A stretch of DNA of 64,000 nt from Defluviitaleaceae bacterium (GCA_009780185.1 WRAN01000016.1:1-64000); one strand, 5' to 3'; positions 17,207 to 26,675 are shown, counted from the stretch's first letter. Made by a program: numbers and translations. Notes: generated by a model from the sequence alone, not told the origin.

Positions 17207-19495
17207 TTAGTGCAACAACATACCCCGCAATCGTCTTGCCAATGCCGTCATACGGGTGGTAATTCTATTGTTGTCTACCATTCTGTGCAAACTTTCTGGT
17301 ATGCCTACTAGTACGCATAGTTCCTTTGCTCGGGTTACTGCTGTGTATAGTAGGTTACGGGTCAATAGCATTGGAGGACCGCTAAATACCGGCATCACAA
17401 CTGCTCGGTATTCACTGCCTTGTGATTTGTGCACCGTTACAGCATAGGCAAGTTCCAATTCCTCAAGCTGAGTAAAATCGTATACTACTTGGCGGTTATC
17501 GTCAAATAACACAGTAAGAGAACCACCGTCTTCATCTATAGATTCGATTATACCCATATCTCCGTTAAAAACGCCTTCGCCTTCGGCATCTAAGTATCCA
17601 TCCTTGTCAAAAACCGCCCATGTTGCATCGTAATTATTTCTTATTTGCATAACTTTATCCCCTTCGCGGAATATGGTTTGGCCGAACTCTCTTTCCTTTT
17701 TACCATTCCCAGGCGGGTTGAGACGAGCCTGCAAAAGTCCATTCAAGCCGCTTACTCCAAGTGCAGATTTGCGCATTGGTGTAAGGACCTGAATATCATG
17801 AAAGCTTTCGCATCCGATGTACTCAGGCAGGCGCTTGGTTACCAAGTCAAGTACAGCGCCAACAACATCTTCTTGCTGGCTTCGCTTCACAAAGAAAAAA
17901 TCATTATCTTTTTGATTCAGTTCCGGATATTTGCCTTGATTGATTTTGTGGGCATTTGTTATTATCGCGCTTTCGGCCGCTTGGCGAAAAATCTCTGTCA
18001 GGCGCACCACGGCAACAGCATCACTAGTGATAATATCCTTGAGTACATTGCCTGCCCCTACAGATGGTAGCTGGTCAACATCTCCTACCAAAATCAAGCG
18101 TGTGCCCTCAGCCACTGCCTTCAAAAGGCTGTGGGCAAGAATGATATCTAACATTGAGGCCTCATCAACGATTAGCACATCTGTCTCTAAAGGATCATCC
18201 TCGTTTTTGTTAAATACCTGACGACGTGAATCTTCTGATATATATGTAACTTCTAATAGCCGATGAACGGTTTTGGATTCGCGGCCTGTGGCTTCGCTCA
18301 TACGTTTTGAGGCGCGACCTGTGGGGGCAGCAAGCAAGACCTTTAGACCTCTATGTTCAAGTAGGGCGATCAATGTGTTTATTGCTGTGGTTTTTCCTGT
18401 ACCAGGGCCACCGGTTATTATCAAAACACCTTCTGTTAGGGCGGAAGTAATGGCTTGGCGCTGACCGCAGGATAGCTCCATTTTGGTTTCGCGCTCCAGA
18501 GCGGCCACCTGAGCTATTACATCATCGGCTTTGGTATCTTTTTGGCGGTGTGCGGCCGCTAAGGCTGTTAACCGTCTGGCCACAGCCACTTCGGCATAAT
18601 ATAAGGAGCTTAGGAATATCAGCGTATTTTCTGGGTCTTCGGGATCTTTTTCCCGAATAATCAGCCTAGCCAGCTGCATTCGAACCATTTCGTTATCAAT
18701 AAGTGAAGCCTCAGTGCCCAAAAGCTCTACGGATTGGGCTATCAGCTGGCTTGCGGAAATATAGCAATTGCCGTCATTAGAGGCTTCCCATAATATAAAC
18801 CGCACTCCGGCTGAGATTCTCTCCGGGGCATCGCGGGAAATGCCTAATCTAAATGCAATGGCGTCCGCTTTTTTAAAGCCTATACCATCTATATCATCGG
18901 CAAGCTTGTAAGGGTTTTGCTTTACGGTTTCAATTGTTGCGGCTTTGTATACCTTGTATATTTTTTTTGCATAAACGGGGCTGATGCCATATTCATGTAG
19001 GAAAATCATTACTTGGCGGATTTCTGTCTGTGCATGAAACGCTTCAGTAAATTCGATCGCTTTCTTTAATGAAATGCCCTTTATCTCAGAAAGGCGCTCA
19101 GGATCGTCTTCCAATACATCCAACGTCTCTGTACCAAAGCGGGCAACAATACGGGCGGCCATACGTGCCCCAATACCCTTAATTACTCCGCTTCCTAAGT
19201 ATTTCTCTATTGCGGCAAGGGTGCTTGGGGCTGTTTTTTCGGCATGAGTTACCGCCAACTGCCACCCAAAACGTGGATTGTTTACAAAAGAGCCTGTTAT
19301 CTTTATGTTTTCTCCTTCGTGTAGGTCTGGGAAATGACCGGTACATGTTATGATGCTATCGTCATCGTCTTTGTAATTAAGCAAAGTCAGAGGGATATTT
19401 TCGCAGTGCAATGCAAAGACCGTATAGCCATTATCATCGTTGTGGAAGATTATATTTTCAACTATGCCTTGTAGGGTGATTTCTTCTTTTTGCAT
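17207..19495 (-). CDS. recD2: RecD2-type ATP-dependent DNA helicase
   Basis: The 762-residue product is a superfamily 1B 5'-3' helicase, the RecD/TraA type found without RecBC. The N-terminus holds an OB-like segment and tandem helix-hairpin-helix motifs (GSGVIKGIG, LSEIKGISLKKA, DDIDGIGFKKAD). Helicase motif I is GGPGTGKTT, motif II VDEASMLD, then LVGDVDQLPSVGAG and LAYAVTVHKSQGSEY near the C-terminus. The start at 19495 is preceded by GAAGG. A longer reading would overlap the GH3 gene upstream and is rejected. It lies in a minus-strand run after the GH3 gene. Confidence 0.93.
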   Translation of the reverse strand: MQKEEITLQGIVENIIFHNDDNGYTVFALHCENIPLTLLNYKDDDDSIITCTGHFPDLHEGENIKITGSFVNNPRFGWQLAVTHAEKTAPSTLAAIEKYLGSGVIKGIGARMAARIVARFGTETLDVLEDDPERLSEIKGISLKKAIEFTEAFHAQTEIRQVMIFLHEYGISPVYAKKIYKVYKAATIETVKQNPYKLADDIDGIGFKKADAIAFRLGISRDAPERISAGVRFILWEASNDGNCYISASQLIAQSVELLGTEASLIDNEMVRMQLARLIIREKDPEDPENTLIFLSSLYYAEVAVARRLTALAAAHRQKDTKADDVIAQVAALERETKMELSCGQRQAITSALTEGVLIITGGPGTGKTTAINTLIALLEHRGLKVLLAAPTGRASKRMSEATGRESKTVHRLLEVTYISEDSRRQVFNKNEDDPLETDVLIVDEASMLDIILAHSLLKAVAEGTRLILVGDVDQLPSVGAGNVLKDIITSDAVAVVRLTEIFRQAAESAIITNAHKINQGKYPELNQKDNDFFFVKRSQQEDVVGAVLDLVTKRLPEYIGCESFHDIQVLTPMRKSALGVSGLNGLLQARLNPPGNGKKEREFGQTIFREGDKVMQIRNNYDATWAVFDKDGYLDAEGEGVFNGDMGIIESIDEDGGSLTVLFDDNRQVVYDFTQLEELELAYAVTVHKSQGSEYRAVVMPVFSGPPMLLTRNLLYTAVTRAKELCVLVGIPESLHRMVDNNRITTRMTALARRLRGMLLH

Positions 19496-19538
19496 ACTTA
19501 CCTTCTTTATTTTGCACGCAAAGCGCGCGCAAAGGACT

Positions 19539-20810
19539 TTATCTTCTTTGGTATAAATCTTGATGAGCCCAAAAAATCCTTTGCAGGGACTCATGTAAGC
19601 GTTCTTCATCAAATAGGCCATCTTCAAAAGCTTGAATTAAAGCATTAAAGGTCGCTGGTACATCTGTTGGCATAAGCAAAATATCTGCCCCGGCCAAAAA
19701 TGCCCCAACAGCTATTTCCGCTGGTGTGAAGTGGTCTGTGAGGGCTCGCATTTCAAGCGCGTCTGTGATAATAAGGCCTCGGAAGTCCATTTCCATGCGG
19801 AGAACATCTTGCAGCCAGAAATCTGAAAACGTGGCGGGAAGGGTGCCGGAGCTAAGCCATGGCTCCATCCACTCTACAGGGGCAGTAGGGTTTTGCAATT
19901 GCGGTGTGGCTATATGGCCAATCATTACACCATCTGTCCCCGCTTCAATACCGGCGATAAAAGGGGGCGCTTCTATTTCGTTAAACCGCTCTCGATTATG
20001 TGGATACACCGCAAGAAGGTAATGGCTGTCTTCATAGGTATCTCCATGTCCCGGGAAATGTTTTATCACCGATATCACCCCGGCGGAGTTAAGGCCTCGT
20101 ATTGCTTCAGTTATCATCAGGCTTACGGTATCTGGGTCGCGGCCAAAGGCGCGGTTGCCAATTACTGTATTGGCAGGATTAGTCCATACATCGGCAACAG
20201 GTGCAAAGTTCATATTAATGCCAAGGTAAAGGAGCCGTTCTCCGATTTCACGTCCGGCCTCAAAGGCCTCATTCGGATCTCCCGTGCGACCGATTTCATA
20301 TGCAGGCAGTATAGGGGTGAATAATCGGCCTATCCGTGACACCCGTCCTCCTTCTTCATCAGTGGCAATAAACAATGTATAGGAGGCGGCGGCTTGCAAA
20401 TCTGCCGTAAGCGCTTGAACCTGCTGGATAGAGACAACATTGTCGGAAAATAAAATAATTCCACCGACAGGATAGTCTTCCAACCACTGGGCGATGGCAG
20501 GGGTCACTTGAGTGGCCTGCCAAGGCAGGCGTGGCATTATTAGTTGGCCTATTTTTTCCCGCAAGGTCAGTGACGCAATCCAATCGTAGGATGGGCATAT
20601 AAAGCATGGGATTTCGCGAGGTTCCGCGCTTGGTGTTATTAGGGTAGGGGTAGGCTCTGGGGTAGGCGTTGGTATCACTGTCGGCGCTGGAGTAGGGGAT
20701 GGCTGAGAATATTCTGCTGTATAAACCGTAGCAACCTCCGGCTCTTCACCACATGAGGCCAACGCCAAAAGCAATACTGCGGCTAATAAAATGAGCCAAA
20801 AAATTTTCAT
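19539..20810 (-). CDS. Glycoside hydrolase family 3 lipoprotein, NagZ-like beta-N-acetylhexosaminidase
   Basis: A 423-residue lipoprotein with lipobox ALASC (Cys20), a short Thr-Pro-rich linker and a GH3 barrel. The diagnostic KHFPGHGDTxxDSH motif of NagZ-type enzymes is complete, and ITDALEM carries the predicted Asp nucleophile. It probably removes GlcNAc from muropeptides outside the membrane during wall recycling. The start overlaps the pepD stop by 4 nt (ATGA), so the two are co-translated. The Thr-Pro linker resembles that of the CAP protein at 14867. Confidence 0.92.
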   Translation of the reverse strand: MKIFWLILLAAVLLLALASCGEEPEVATVYTAEYSQPSPTPAPTVIPTPTPEPTPTLITPSAEPREIPCFICPSYDWIASLTLREKIGQLIMPRLPWQATQVTPAIAQWLEDYPVGGIILFSDNVVSIQQVQALTADLQAAASYTLFIATDEEGGRVSRIGRLFTPILPAYEIGRTGDPNEAFEAGREIGERLLYLGINMNFAPVADVWTNPANTVIGNRAFGRDPDTVSLMITEAIRGLNSAGVISVIKHFPGHGDTYEDSHYLLAVYPHNRERFNEIEAPPFIAGIEAGTDGVMIGHIATPQLQNPTAPVEWMEPWLSSGTLPATFSDFWLQDVLRMEMDFRGLIITDALEMRALTDHFTPAEIAVGAFLAGADILLMPTDVPATFNALIQAFEDGLFDEERLHESLQRIFWAHQDLYQRR

Positions 20811-22252
20811 TTCATTTCCCCAAGTACGCCACACAGAAGTTTCCATATTACTTCAGTAGATGAAATAGAAAGCCGCTCTTGCGGGGTGTGCAAATCATAC
20901 ATATTAGGCCCCATAGCAACAATATCAAGGCCTGGAAGCTTTTCTGCGAAAATACCACATTCCAGCCCTCCGTGCATGGCTACAATTTTTGGTTCATCCC
21001 CATGGATTTCTTTATAATATGAAGCTACTTTTTTTAAAATCGGAGAATCAGGATTAAATGCCCATGCGGGGCTACGATGGGCAAACATAACTTCTGCCTC
21101 AGTTATCTGTGCCAATGCGTTTATTTTGTCTTCGGTTTGCTGAATATACTCTGCGGACGCGCCACGAGGCATACATGATACTTTTATAGACTCATCAAGA
21201 GTTTCAATAACACCGATATTGCAGGATGCAGACACAAGGCCTTCAATGTCTCGGCTCATGGTTTGCACTCCGTTTGGTAATAACAATAATGACCAAATAA
21301 GCCCTGCGCCACTTTCAAAATCCAAAACTTCATCTACAGCGTGAGTCGGCTCCATGGTTATTGAAATATCTGGGTCAGCCACCCTGAAAAACAGTGCCTG
21401 TTTTGCTACATGTGCCCGAAAAGCTTCCTCAATTGTGGCTTTACTTTCAGGCTCAATAGCAATGGTAGCACTGGCTTCGCGAGGGATAGCGTTTACCTTC
21501 ATCCCTCCTTGTATATCTACAAGATATACAAGTGCCGCTTTATCCATGGCGTTTAGCATACTTCCCAGTATGCGTATTGCATTGCCTCGTTCAAGCTTTA
21601 TATCACCACCGGAATGGCCTCCTTGAAGGCCTTTTACTGTGACTGTATAAGCTTCTAATCCTTTCCCGCTTTGGGTCATGGTTGGAATTTCAAACTCTAC
21701 AGTAGAGGCGGCAGCACTTCCTGCTGTAAATGTACCTACGCTTCCAGAATCCAAGTTAATCATTCTGCGGCCTTTAAGGAGATTGCCATCCAGGTTAAAT
21801 GCCCCTGTCATTCCCGCTTCTTCGTCAGAGGTAAGCACTATTTCTAGTGGGGGATGTGCAATGGTGCTTTCTTCCAACAATGCCATGCAAAATGCCACGG
21901 CTATACCATTGTCCGCCCCCAAAGTAGTGCCTTTGGCTTTAAGATAGTCACCATCTACATAAAGCTTTATTGGGTCTTTGAGAAAGTCGTGGATGGTATC
22001 GGCATTTTTTTCACATACCATATCCAGATGGCCTTGTAGGATTATCGGCTCTGAGTTTTCATAGCCTGAGGTTCCCGGCTTATAGATTATTAAGTTATGA
22101 GAATCATCTTGTACATATTTTAAGCCTAGACCACCTGCAAAGTCCGCAATAAAGTCGCTAACAGCCTTCTCATTGCCAGATCCTCTCGGGATTTGGCTAA
22201 TGGCTTCAAAATGGTGGAATACTCTCTTAGGTTCGCAATTTTCTAGTATCAT
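20807..22252 (-). CDS. pepD: Aminoacyl-histidine dipeptidase (M20C, PepD-like)
   Basis: A 481-residue cytoplasmic metallodipeptidase. It has the M20 metal-site motifs ILQGHLDMV, LGADNGIAVA and TSDEEAGMTGA, the GGHSGGDI loop and a C-terminal GLECGIF. PepD cleaves Xaa-His and a broad range of dipeptides. AAAGGGG lies before the ATG. It is followed with overlap by the GH3 lipoprotein gene, so peptide and muropeptide breakdown may be linked. Confidence 0.93.
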   Translation of the reverse strand: MILENCEPKRVFHHFEAISQIPRGSGNEKAVSDFIADFAGGLGLKYVQDDSHNLIIYKPGTSGYENSEPIILQGHLDMVCEKNADTIHDFLKDPIKLYVDGDYLKAKGTTLGADNGIAVAFCMALLEESTIAHPPLEIVLTSDEEAGMTGAFNLDGNLLKGRRMINLDSGSVGTFTAGSAAASTVEFEIPTMTQSGKGLEAYTVTVKGLQGGHSGGDIKLERGNAIRILGSMLNAMDKAALVYLVDIQGGMKVNAIPREASATIAIEPESKATIEEAFRAHVAKQALFFRVADPDISITMEPTHAVDEVLDFESGAGLIWSLLLLPNGVQTMSRDIEGLVSASCNIGVIETLDESIKVSCMPRGASAEYIQQTEDKINALAQITEAEVMFAHRSPAWAFNPDSPILKKVASYYKEIHGDEPKIVAMHGGLECGIFAEKLPGLDIVAMGPNMYDLHTPQERLSISSTEVIWKLLCGVLGEMK

Positions 22253-22276
22253 TTGTGTACCCCTTTCAATATTTAA

Positions 22277-23200
22277 TCAAGCCTCAAAGAGCGCTCTTGC
22301 AAACATATCAGCATCAAAAGGTTGAATATCATCAATGCCTTCCCCTACGGTTACAAACCGAACGGGGATATCTAATTCATTTTTAATGGCTACAACGATG
22401 CCGCCTTTGGTGGTGCCATCTAGCTTAGTGAGTATTATCCCTGTAATGTCCGCCACTTCTTTGAATAATTTCGCCTGTTGTAGAGCATTTTGCCCAGTTG
22501 TGGCATCTAATATTAGCAGTACCTCTTTGTGAGCTTCTGGAAACTGAGTTGATACAATACGGTTAATCTTACGAAGCTCTTCCATTAGATTCTTTTTATT
22601 ATGAAGGCGGCCTGCTGTATCGCAGATTAGTAAGTCAATCCCACGGGCTTTTGCCGCCTGGGTAGCGTCAAATACAACTGCCGCCGGGTCAGACCCTTCT
22701 GACTGGCGTATCATGTTAACGCCAGCTCGGTCACACCATACCCCTAGCTGGTCAACAGCCGCTGCTCTAAAGGTATCAGCCGCTGCCACAAGAACTGAGT
22801 TGCCTTCAGATTTATACCACTTTGTAAGTTTGCCAACGGTGGTTGTTTTCCCAGCGCCGTTTACTCCGATTATAAGAAAAACCGCTGGGGTAGTAATCTC
22901 AAATGGCTGAGTGTTGGCGGTAAGGGCGGCAGAGATTTCCTCGGTAAGCATCCCTTTGACTTGCTCTGGGTCGGTTACCTTATCAGCCTTAACCCGCTCC
23001 CGCAGCCTTTCCAATATAGCAAGGGAGGTCTCTACTCCCATATCCGCCATAATCAGCGCTTCTTCAAGCTCCGTAAACATCTCCTCATCCACAACGCTAA
23101 ACACTGAAAACACCTGGCTAACCCCAGAAAGTATATTATCCCGTGTTTTAGTCAAGCCTGCTTTAATACGTGAAAATAATCCTGATTTCTTCTCTTCCAA
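22277..23200 (-). CDS. ftsY: Signal recognition particle receptor FtsY
   Basis: A 307-residue SRP GTPase (NG domain without a long acidic A domain). P-loop GVNGAGKTT is at 112-120, DTAGRLHNK is the G3 region, TKLDGTTKGG the G4 region, and VGEGIDDIQPFD the C-terminal signature. It receives the SRP-ribosome complex at the membrane. The start is a TTG with AGAGGA about 9 nt upstream; no in-frame ATG is available. In many Firmicutes ftsY follows smc; here smc is 36 kb away. Confidence 0.95.
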   Translation of the reverse strand: MEEKKSGLFSRIKAGLTKTRDNILSGVSQVFSVFSVVDEEMFTELEEALIMADMGVETSLAILERLRERVKADKVTDPEQVKGMLTEEISAALTANTQPFEITTPAVFLIIGVNGAGKTTTVGKLTKWYKSEGNSVLVAAADTFRAAAVDQLGVWCDRAGVNMIRQSEGSDPAAVVFDATQAAKARGIDLLICDTAGRLHNKKNLMEELRKINRIVSTQFPEAHKEVLLILDATTGQNALQQAKLFKEVADITGIILTKLDGTTKGGIVVAIKNELDIPVRFVTVGEGIDDIQPFDADMFARALFEA

Positions 23201-23316
23201 ATTAAGTCAATTCCTCTCATGGTAAATTCACTAAACCGCATAAATCAGTATACCATTTACAGCACGCTTGCATATACTGTAAAATTATAAAAATCTTAGG
23301 AAATGGCGGTTATATA

Positions 23317-24363
23317 ATGAATCAAAAAAATATCCTAGTACTGTTTGGGGGCACATCCCCAGAGCATGATATTTCTATGGCCTCAGCAACAGCGGTAATT
23401 AGCGCTCTAGGCCGACATAATGTAATACCTGTATATATCACCCGCAAAGGACAATGGCTGTTGTATGATGGGAAGCTTGACAATATAAAATCTATAGATT
23501 GGGAAAAGTTTGGTACCCCGACGGTGCTAAGCCCTGACCGCACACATCGCGGACTTTTGCGCATTGTAGGGGATAAAGTAAAAATCATCCCTGTGGATGT
23601 TGTGTTTCCAGCCCTTCACGGTCAAGATGGGGAAGACGGCACTATCCAAGGCCTATGCCAGCTAGCCGGAATCCCATGTATAGGCTGTGGCGTACTATCG
23701 TCAGCCATATCTATGGACAAAGCTTTTGCGAAAATAATAGCCAAAAGCCTAAAAATACCTCAAGTAGATTACCTGGTATTTAGAAAAGAAGAAATGGAAG
23801 ATACAGCAGCTGTAACCAAAAAAATCCGATACAAGCTTGGATATCCATGCTTTGTTAAACCAGCGGTAGGAGGCTCCTCAATAGGAATAACCAAGGCCAA
23901 AAACAAGGAAGAACTAGAAGTAGCCATTGCAGAAGCACTAAAATACGCCACCAAAGTAGTAGTAGAAAAAGGCATCAATGGCCGCGAACTAGAAATAGGA
24001 GTGCTAGGCAACGGAGCTTACGCAAAAGCTTCAGAAGTAGGGGAAGTAATCCCTGACGGTGAATTTTATGATTTTGACGCTAAATATGTAAAACCAGATT
24101 CCAAAACATTAATCCCAGCAGATATCCCAGAAGAAGCCGGCCAGTTAATAAAAAAATACGCCCTGGAAATGTTTAAAGGCGTAGATGGCCGAGGCATGGC
24201 TCGCGTAGACTTTTTCCTAGACGAAAACGGCAAAGTACTCTTAAACGAAATAAATACCGTCCCAGGCTATACCAATATAAGTATGTACTCAAAACTATGG
24301 GAAAAAAGCGGCATCCCCCGCCAAGACCTGATAGAAAATCTAATAGAATTGGCAGTAGAATAA
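23317..24363 (+). CDS. ddl: D-alanine--D-alanine ligase
   Basis: A 348-residue ATP-grasp ligase that makes D-Ala-D-Ala for peptidoglycan. Visible motifs are FGGTSPEHDISMASA, the HGxxGEDG-type HGQDGEDG loop, KPAVGGSSIGI, and FLNEINT-like VLLNEINTVPGYT. It is the first of a two-gene wall unit with murI; its stop overlaps the next start (TAATG). Confidence 0.95.
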   Translation: MNQKNILVLFGGTSPEHDISMASATAVISALGRHNVIPVYITRKGQWLLYDGKLDNIKSIDWEKFGTPTVLSPDRTHRGLLRIVGDKVKIIPVDVVFPALHGQDGEDGTIQGLCQLAGIPCIGCGVLSSAISMDKAFAKIIAKSLKIPQVDYLVFRKEEMEDTAAVTKKIRYKLGYPCFVKPAVGGSSIGITKAKNKEELEVAIAEALKYATKVVVEKGINGRELEIGVLGNGAYAKASEVGEVIPDGEFYDFDAKYVKPDSKTLIPADIPEEAGQLIKKYALEMFKGVDGRGMARVDFFLDENGKVLLNEINTVPGYTNISMYSKLWEKSGIPRQDLIENLIELAVE

Positions 24364-25163
24364 TGGATCAACCAATAGGAATATTCGACTCTGGGGTAGG
24401 CGGGCTGACGGTTTTAACCGAAATAAAAAAGATTCTACCCAAGGAGTCCATTATATATGTAGGTGATACCGCCAACGCCCCATATGGCGGAAAAGCCCCG
24501 GATGAGCTGCTAAAACATGGTCGCGACATAATTAATTTTCTAGTAAGCAAAAACGTCAAAACTGTGGTACTCGCCTGTGGTACCACCAGCTCAACCGTAT
24601 ACAAAGAGCTGTCGGCTGAGTTCCCTGACATCCCACTAATTGATGTAATACGTCCAGGTGCAAGGGCTTGTATAGAAATGAAGCCCAAGCGTCTAGGCCT
24701 AATAGCAACCGCAGCTACAATAAAAAGTGGCCTGTTTCAATCGCTATTGTCAGAAGAAAATCTACTAACCCAAGCCTGTCCCATGTTTGCCCCAATGGTA
24801 GAATCCGGCATAACTCACGGTCATATTGCCCAGTGGGCAACAGAAACATATATAGGCCACTGGAAAGGAAAAATTGATGCCCTGGTACTTGGCTGTACCC
24901 ATTACCCACTACTGGCAACTACGATAGCCAAAGTCTTAGGGGAAGACATAGAGTTTATAAACCTGGCAGCCTATACGGCAAATGCCCTGAAATTAACACT
25001 AACAACCGCAGATACTATTAATAAAGCCGATGCCACCGCAACATATGAATATTACGTAAGCGGTGAGCCGGCTAGCTTCAATAAAACAGCACGAATTCTA
25101 CTTAATGACGATATAAATGCATCACAGATGATCGCTTATGGCCAAAGTATCGGGGCATATTGA
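24363..25163 (+). CDS. murI: Glutamate racemase
   Basis: A 266-residue racemase supplying D-glutamate for peptidoglycan. Signature elements are IGIFDSGVGGLTVL, YVGDTANAPYG, the first catalytic Cys (about 72) in LACGTTSS, and the second in LGCTHYPLL (about 183). The first motif is usually ACNTAS; the Asn is Gly here. The start at 24363 is coupled to the ddl stop; a longer reading inside ddl is rejected. The last codons contain an AAAGTATCGGGGCATATTG stretch that recurs at 41848, possibly a phage attachment core. Confidence 0.93.
   Translation: MDQPIGIFDSGVGGLTVLTEIKKILPKESIIYVGDTANAPYGGKAPDELLKHGRDIINFLVSKNVKTVVLACGTTSSTVYKELSAEFPDIPLIDVIRPGARACIEMKPKRLGLIATAATIKSGLFQSLLSEENLLTQACPMFAPMVESGITHGHIAQWATETYIGHWKGKIDALVLGCTHYPLLATTIAKVLGEDIEFINLAAYTANALKLTLTTADTINKADATATYEYYVSGEPASFNKTARILLNDDINASQMIAYGQSIGAY
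25144..25162 (+). repeat. Possible attachment-site core (left) in the murI 3' end
   Basis: The 19 bp AAAGTATCGGGGCATATTG match 41848-41866 with one mismatch. The two sites bracket the whole tail gene region. A shorter match (CCAAAGTATCGG) occurs at 25197-25208. No integrase gene is present in the window. Confidence 0.4.
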
Positions 25164-25211
25164 ACACTTGCATACAGTACATGTAATCGCTTTTATCCAA
25201 AGTATCGGTTT

Positions 25212-25838
25212 CTACCCTTTTTTAAGCTTCCGACGGATTTCTTCGGCGATGCCAATAATCCTAACAGGCAAATGGCTAATCTCTGCATTACTATAGAAGG
25301 CAGGGTTATAGCTTCCAGAGTTTATTGGCTGCAACACAATACCATCCATATGCTTAATTACCTTCTTAAAGGTAGCATCATCCCCATTGATTATCACGGC
25401 GCAGTCGTTACCGCTTTCGCAGTCTTGAGCAACCAGAAAAATAACTACATCACCGTCAAGATATTCGGGAGACATACTGTCTCCTTTTATTTTTAACGCA
25501 AAATATTCACGGCCCCCCGCTGTCCAATCCAGGGGGGCTTCTTCATAATCCAGCACATCTTCGATGGCTTCGATGGGTATACCTGCCGGGATATGCCCCA
25601 GTACTGGAATGCGAAGTACAGGATTTTGCCCCTGAGCAAAGCCTGGGGCTGTGCCTAACAAAAAGTTGGCAGACACCCCCAACACCTTAGCAATCTGGAC
25701 AATGGTTTCCGGTGTAGGGCTGGCTCTGCTAACCTCCCAACTACCGACGGTCTGCTGTGATACAGACAACATGCGTGCCAAAGCTGCCTGACTTAGCTGC
25801 CGGGATGTTCTTGCCTTTTTTAGATTATCACCAAACAT
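25212..25838 (-). CDS. Self-cleaving XRE/S24 repressor (LexA/CI type)
   Basis: The start at 25838 is set by AGGAGTG six nt upstream. Of 208 residues, 1-62 form an XRE helix-turn-helix (LSQAALARMLSVSQQTVGSWE). The rest is a S24 peptidase domain with a predicted Ala85-Gly86 cleavage site in HIPAGIP, the nucleophile Ser121 in GDSMSP and the general base Lys158 in DATFKK. All elements for RecA-stimulated self-cleavage are present, so it should release its promoters on DNA damage. It lies divergent from the regulator and tail operon and is their likely master switch. Confidence 0.92.
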   Translation of the reverse strand: MFGDNLKKARTSRQLSQAALARMLSVSQQTVGSWEVSRASPTPETIVQIAKVLGVSANFLLGTAPGFAQGQNPVLRIPVLGHIPAGIPIEAIEDVLDYEEAPLDWTAGGREYFALKIKGDSMSPEYLDGDVVIFLVAQDCESGNDCAVIINGDDATFKKVIKHMDGIVLQPINSGSYNPAFYSNAEISHLPVRIIGIAEEIRRKLKKG

Positions 25839-25907
25839 AATTTTCACTCCTATGGTATGCAACATATAGCGAACGGCATTGAGAAACGTGATTGAAGAAG
25901 GGCACCT

Positions 25908-25944
25908 AAAAACGCGAAACAAGCGTTTTTGGGCGATTTTGCCC
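25908..25944 (-). promoter_or_regulatory. Two small hairpins in the repressor leader
   Basis: AAAAACGC/GCGTTTTT (25908-25930) and GGGC/GCCC (25931-25944) fold in the 5' untranslated region of the repressor. The first has a U-run on either strand and could attenuate repressor transcription. Confidence 0.35.
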
Positions 25945-25993
25945 GACGCGCAAATACGATTTCGAAAGTCGTTCACTATAGTTTTGTTTTAGA

Positions 25994-26023
25994 TAGTACT
26001 ACATAAGATAGTATTCCACAATA
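25994..26023 (-). promoter_or_regulatory. Probable repressor promoter with operator half-sites
   Basis: On the minus strand TTGTGG, 17 bp, TACTAT. The box pair is overlapped by half-sites GTACTAC (25996-26002) and TAGTA (26009-26013), an inverted TACTA-N7-TAGTA. Confidence 0.45.
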
Positions 26024-26041
26024 TATTTTACAATATTTTTA

Positions 26042-26070
26042 TTGACAACCAAATAAAGTAGTAATATAGT
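26042..26070 (+). promoter_or_regulatory. Strong sigma-A promoter of the regulator gene
   Basis: TTGACA (26042-26047), 17 bp, TATAGT (26065-26070): a near-consensus promoter for the gene at 26145. Confidence 0.75.
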
Positions 26071-26081
26071 TGATGTACTAC
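26058..26081 (+). promoter_or_regulatory. Candidate operator over the -10 box
   Basis: GTAGTA (26058-26063) and TACTAC (26076-26081) form an inverted repeat spanning the -10 of the regulator promoter. GTACTAC here repeats the half-site at 25996-26002. The location suits repression by the adjacent XRE/S24 protein. Confidence 0.45.
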
Positions 26082-26144
26082 AATATGAAGTTGTTAGCTT
26101 TGCAGCAACATAATTATGAAGTACAACCGATAGGAGGAAATTAC

Positions 26145-26585
26145 ATGACAATGAAAGAGTACTTATCACAATCCTTTACACTGCACCAGCTACTAAAGGC
26201 CAAAGAATCCCGGATTCAAGACCTGCGGGATATGCAAGAGCGTGTTGGGCAAATGAGCATAGGAGTGAAGGTGAAATCCAGCACAAAGCAAGATACGATG
26301 GGGGATGTTACCGCCACTTTACTAGATTTAATTGCTGAGTATCATAAAGATTGCCTGCGGATACTAAATATAGGGCAGGAGATTGAGGCGGTCATTAAAA
26401 CCTGCCAGCGAGAGGATTTTCGGCTTATCCTCTTTGAGCGATATGTAAATCTAAAACAGTGGGAAGATATAGCCGCAGACAATGGCTACAGCGAAAAGCA
26501 TGTATACAAACTCCACAGCTCCGCATTAAAAATGGTAAAGTGGATACCAAGTGATACCCCAAACCGTGGTAAAGTATCAGCGTAA
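26145..26585 (+). CDS. DUF1492/sigma-70-region-4-like phage regulator
   Basis: A 146-residue protein with GGAGGAAATTAC just before the ATG. It has an N-terminal helical region and a C-terminal helix-turn-helix (RLILFERYVNLKQWEDIAADNGYSEKHVYKLHSSAL, quoted here only by its ends: RLILFERY to YKLHSSAL). That resembles DUF1492 and ArpU-type late regulators in Gram-positive prophages. It is first in the plus-strand operon under the repressor-controlled promoter. It precedes a terminator and the tail genes, so it probably activates, or allows read-through into, the tail operon. That role is inference. Confidence 0.7.
   Translation: MTMKEYLSQSFTLHQLLKAKESRIQDLRDMQERVGQMSIGVKVKSSTKQDTMGDVTATLLDLIAEYHKDCLRILNIGQEIEAVIKTCQREDFRLILFERYVNLKQWEDIAADNGYSEKHVYKLHSSALKMVKWIPSDTPNRGKVSA
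26542..26576 (+). repeat. 35-bp direct repeat, copy 1 (in regulator 3' end)
   Basis: Starts GGATACCAAGTGATACCC and matches 26676-26710 at 29 of 35 positions. This copy is inside the regulator coding sequence. Confidence 0.6.
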
Positions 26586-26675
26586 GAAAAACAGCATGGC
26601 TAAGGCACTAGAATTAAGCCTTCGTCATTATCATCAAAACTGAAAAGAATCACCTTTCATCAAATCATCAAAACC

